From Rhynchopus euleeides (Eukaryota > Euglenozoa > Diplonemea > Diplonemida > Diplonemidae), in NCBI GenBank assembly GCA_963210315.1, contig OY723315.1:1116001-1180000 (forward strand): a stretch of 64,000 bases of DNA. Direction: 5' to 3'. The notes under the pieces are model-generated. The model did no database searches, was not told the origin of the DNA, and worked only from the letters and a program-made list of their open reading frames with translations. Positions 63,933 through 64,000 of the stretch are shown here, piece by piece (within the stretch, counting starts at the first letter, position 1; each line of letters opens with the position of its first letter). The translations under genes and the position numbers were made by a program.

Positions 63933-64000
63933 GTATGCATCCGACGCTGCGTACCTGTCAGAGACAGTATCCTCCGTGGCGATCTTCTCATTAACAGTAT

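Overview
The window is nuclear DNA of a unicellular eukaryote. The protein genes are GC-rich at third codon positions. Four of the host genes have spliceosomal introns that complete recognised proteins when removed, and a fifth, cut by the window end, also appears to. DNA transposons and a LINE lie between the genes. All eleven host genes, and also the pogo transposase and the LINE frame, read on the + strand. Nearly every host start codon has a pyrimidine-rich tract and a CAG shortly upstream. Twelve of thirteen proposed introns begin GTATG. One-way gene arrays with acceptor-like signals before each ATG would suit a trans-splicing lineage such as a diplonemid-type euglenozoan. A mitochondrial-type (class 2) dihydroorotate dehydrogenase and a PCIF1-like cap methyltransferase do not conflict with that, but I cannot assign the organism from this sequence.

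Layout. 1-3.0 kb: a hAT-like miniature element and no gene. 3.1-8.0 kb: a low-complexity protein and a secreted GH3 glycosidase. 9.1-10.3 kb: a small element with 353-bp terminal direct repeats that each contain a strongly structured RNA domain. 10.8-18.2 kb: a nest of transposons, including an apparently complete pogo/Tigger element, several TA-flanked miniature elements and foldback palindromes. 18.9-21.2 kb: a second GH3 gene whose 3' half is almost identical to the first. 22.5-33.7 kb: a dense row with a divergent kinesin, a Golgi-type glycosyltransferase, a PCIF1-like methyltransferase and an HPPD-like dioxygenase. 34.0-37.2 kb: a 5'-truncated LINE. 39.6-40.9 kb: DHODH. 41.8-43.1 kb: a 1000-bp TIR element next to a miniature element. 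43.4-46.4 kb: LSM14/Scd6 in six exons, with a hAT-like element in intron 1. 46.4-51.25 kb: no gene recognised. 51.3-61.0 kb: a 3124-residue NOV/sacsin-like ATPase with a DUF3883 domain. 62.3 kb to the end: the start of a putatively myristoylated protein with a Tudor-like domain.

The host genes serve unrelated functions (secreted glycan hydrolysis, transport, glycosylation, cap methylation, tyrosine-type oxidation, pyrimidine synthesis, mRNP assembly), so they do not form a pathway operon. The observations most worth following are the two GH3 copies, homogenised except at the acid/base loop; the structured direct-repeat element; the nested transposon block; and the one-way architecture with its GTATG introns.
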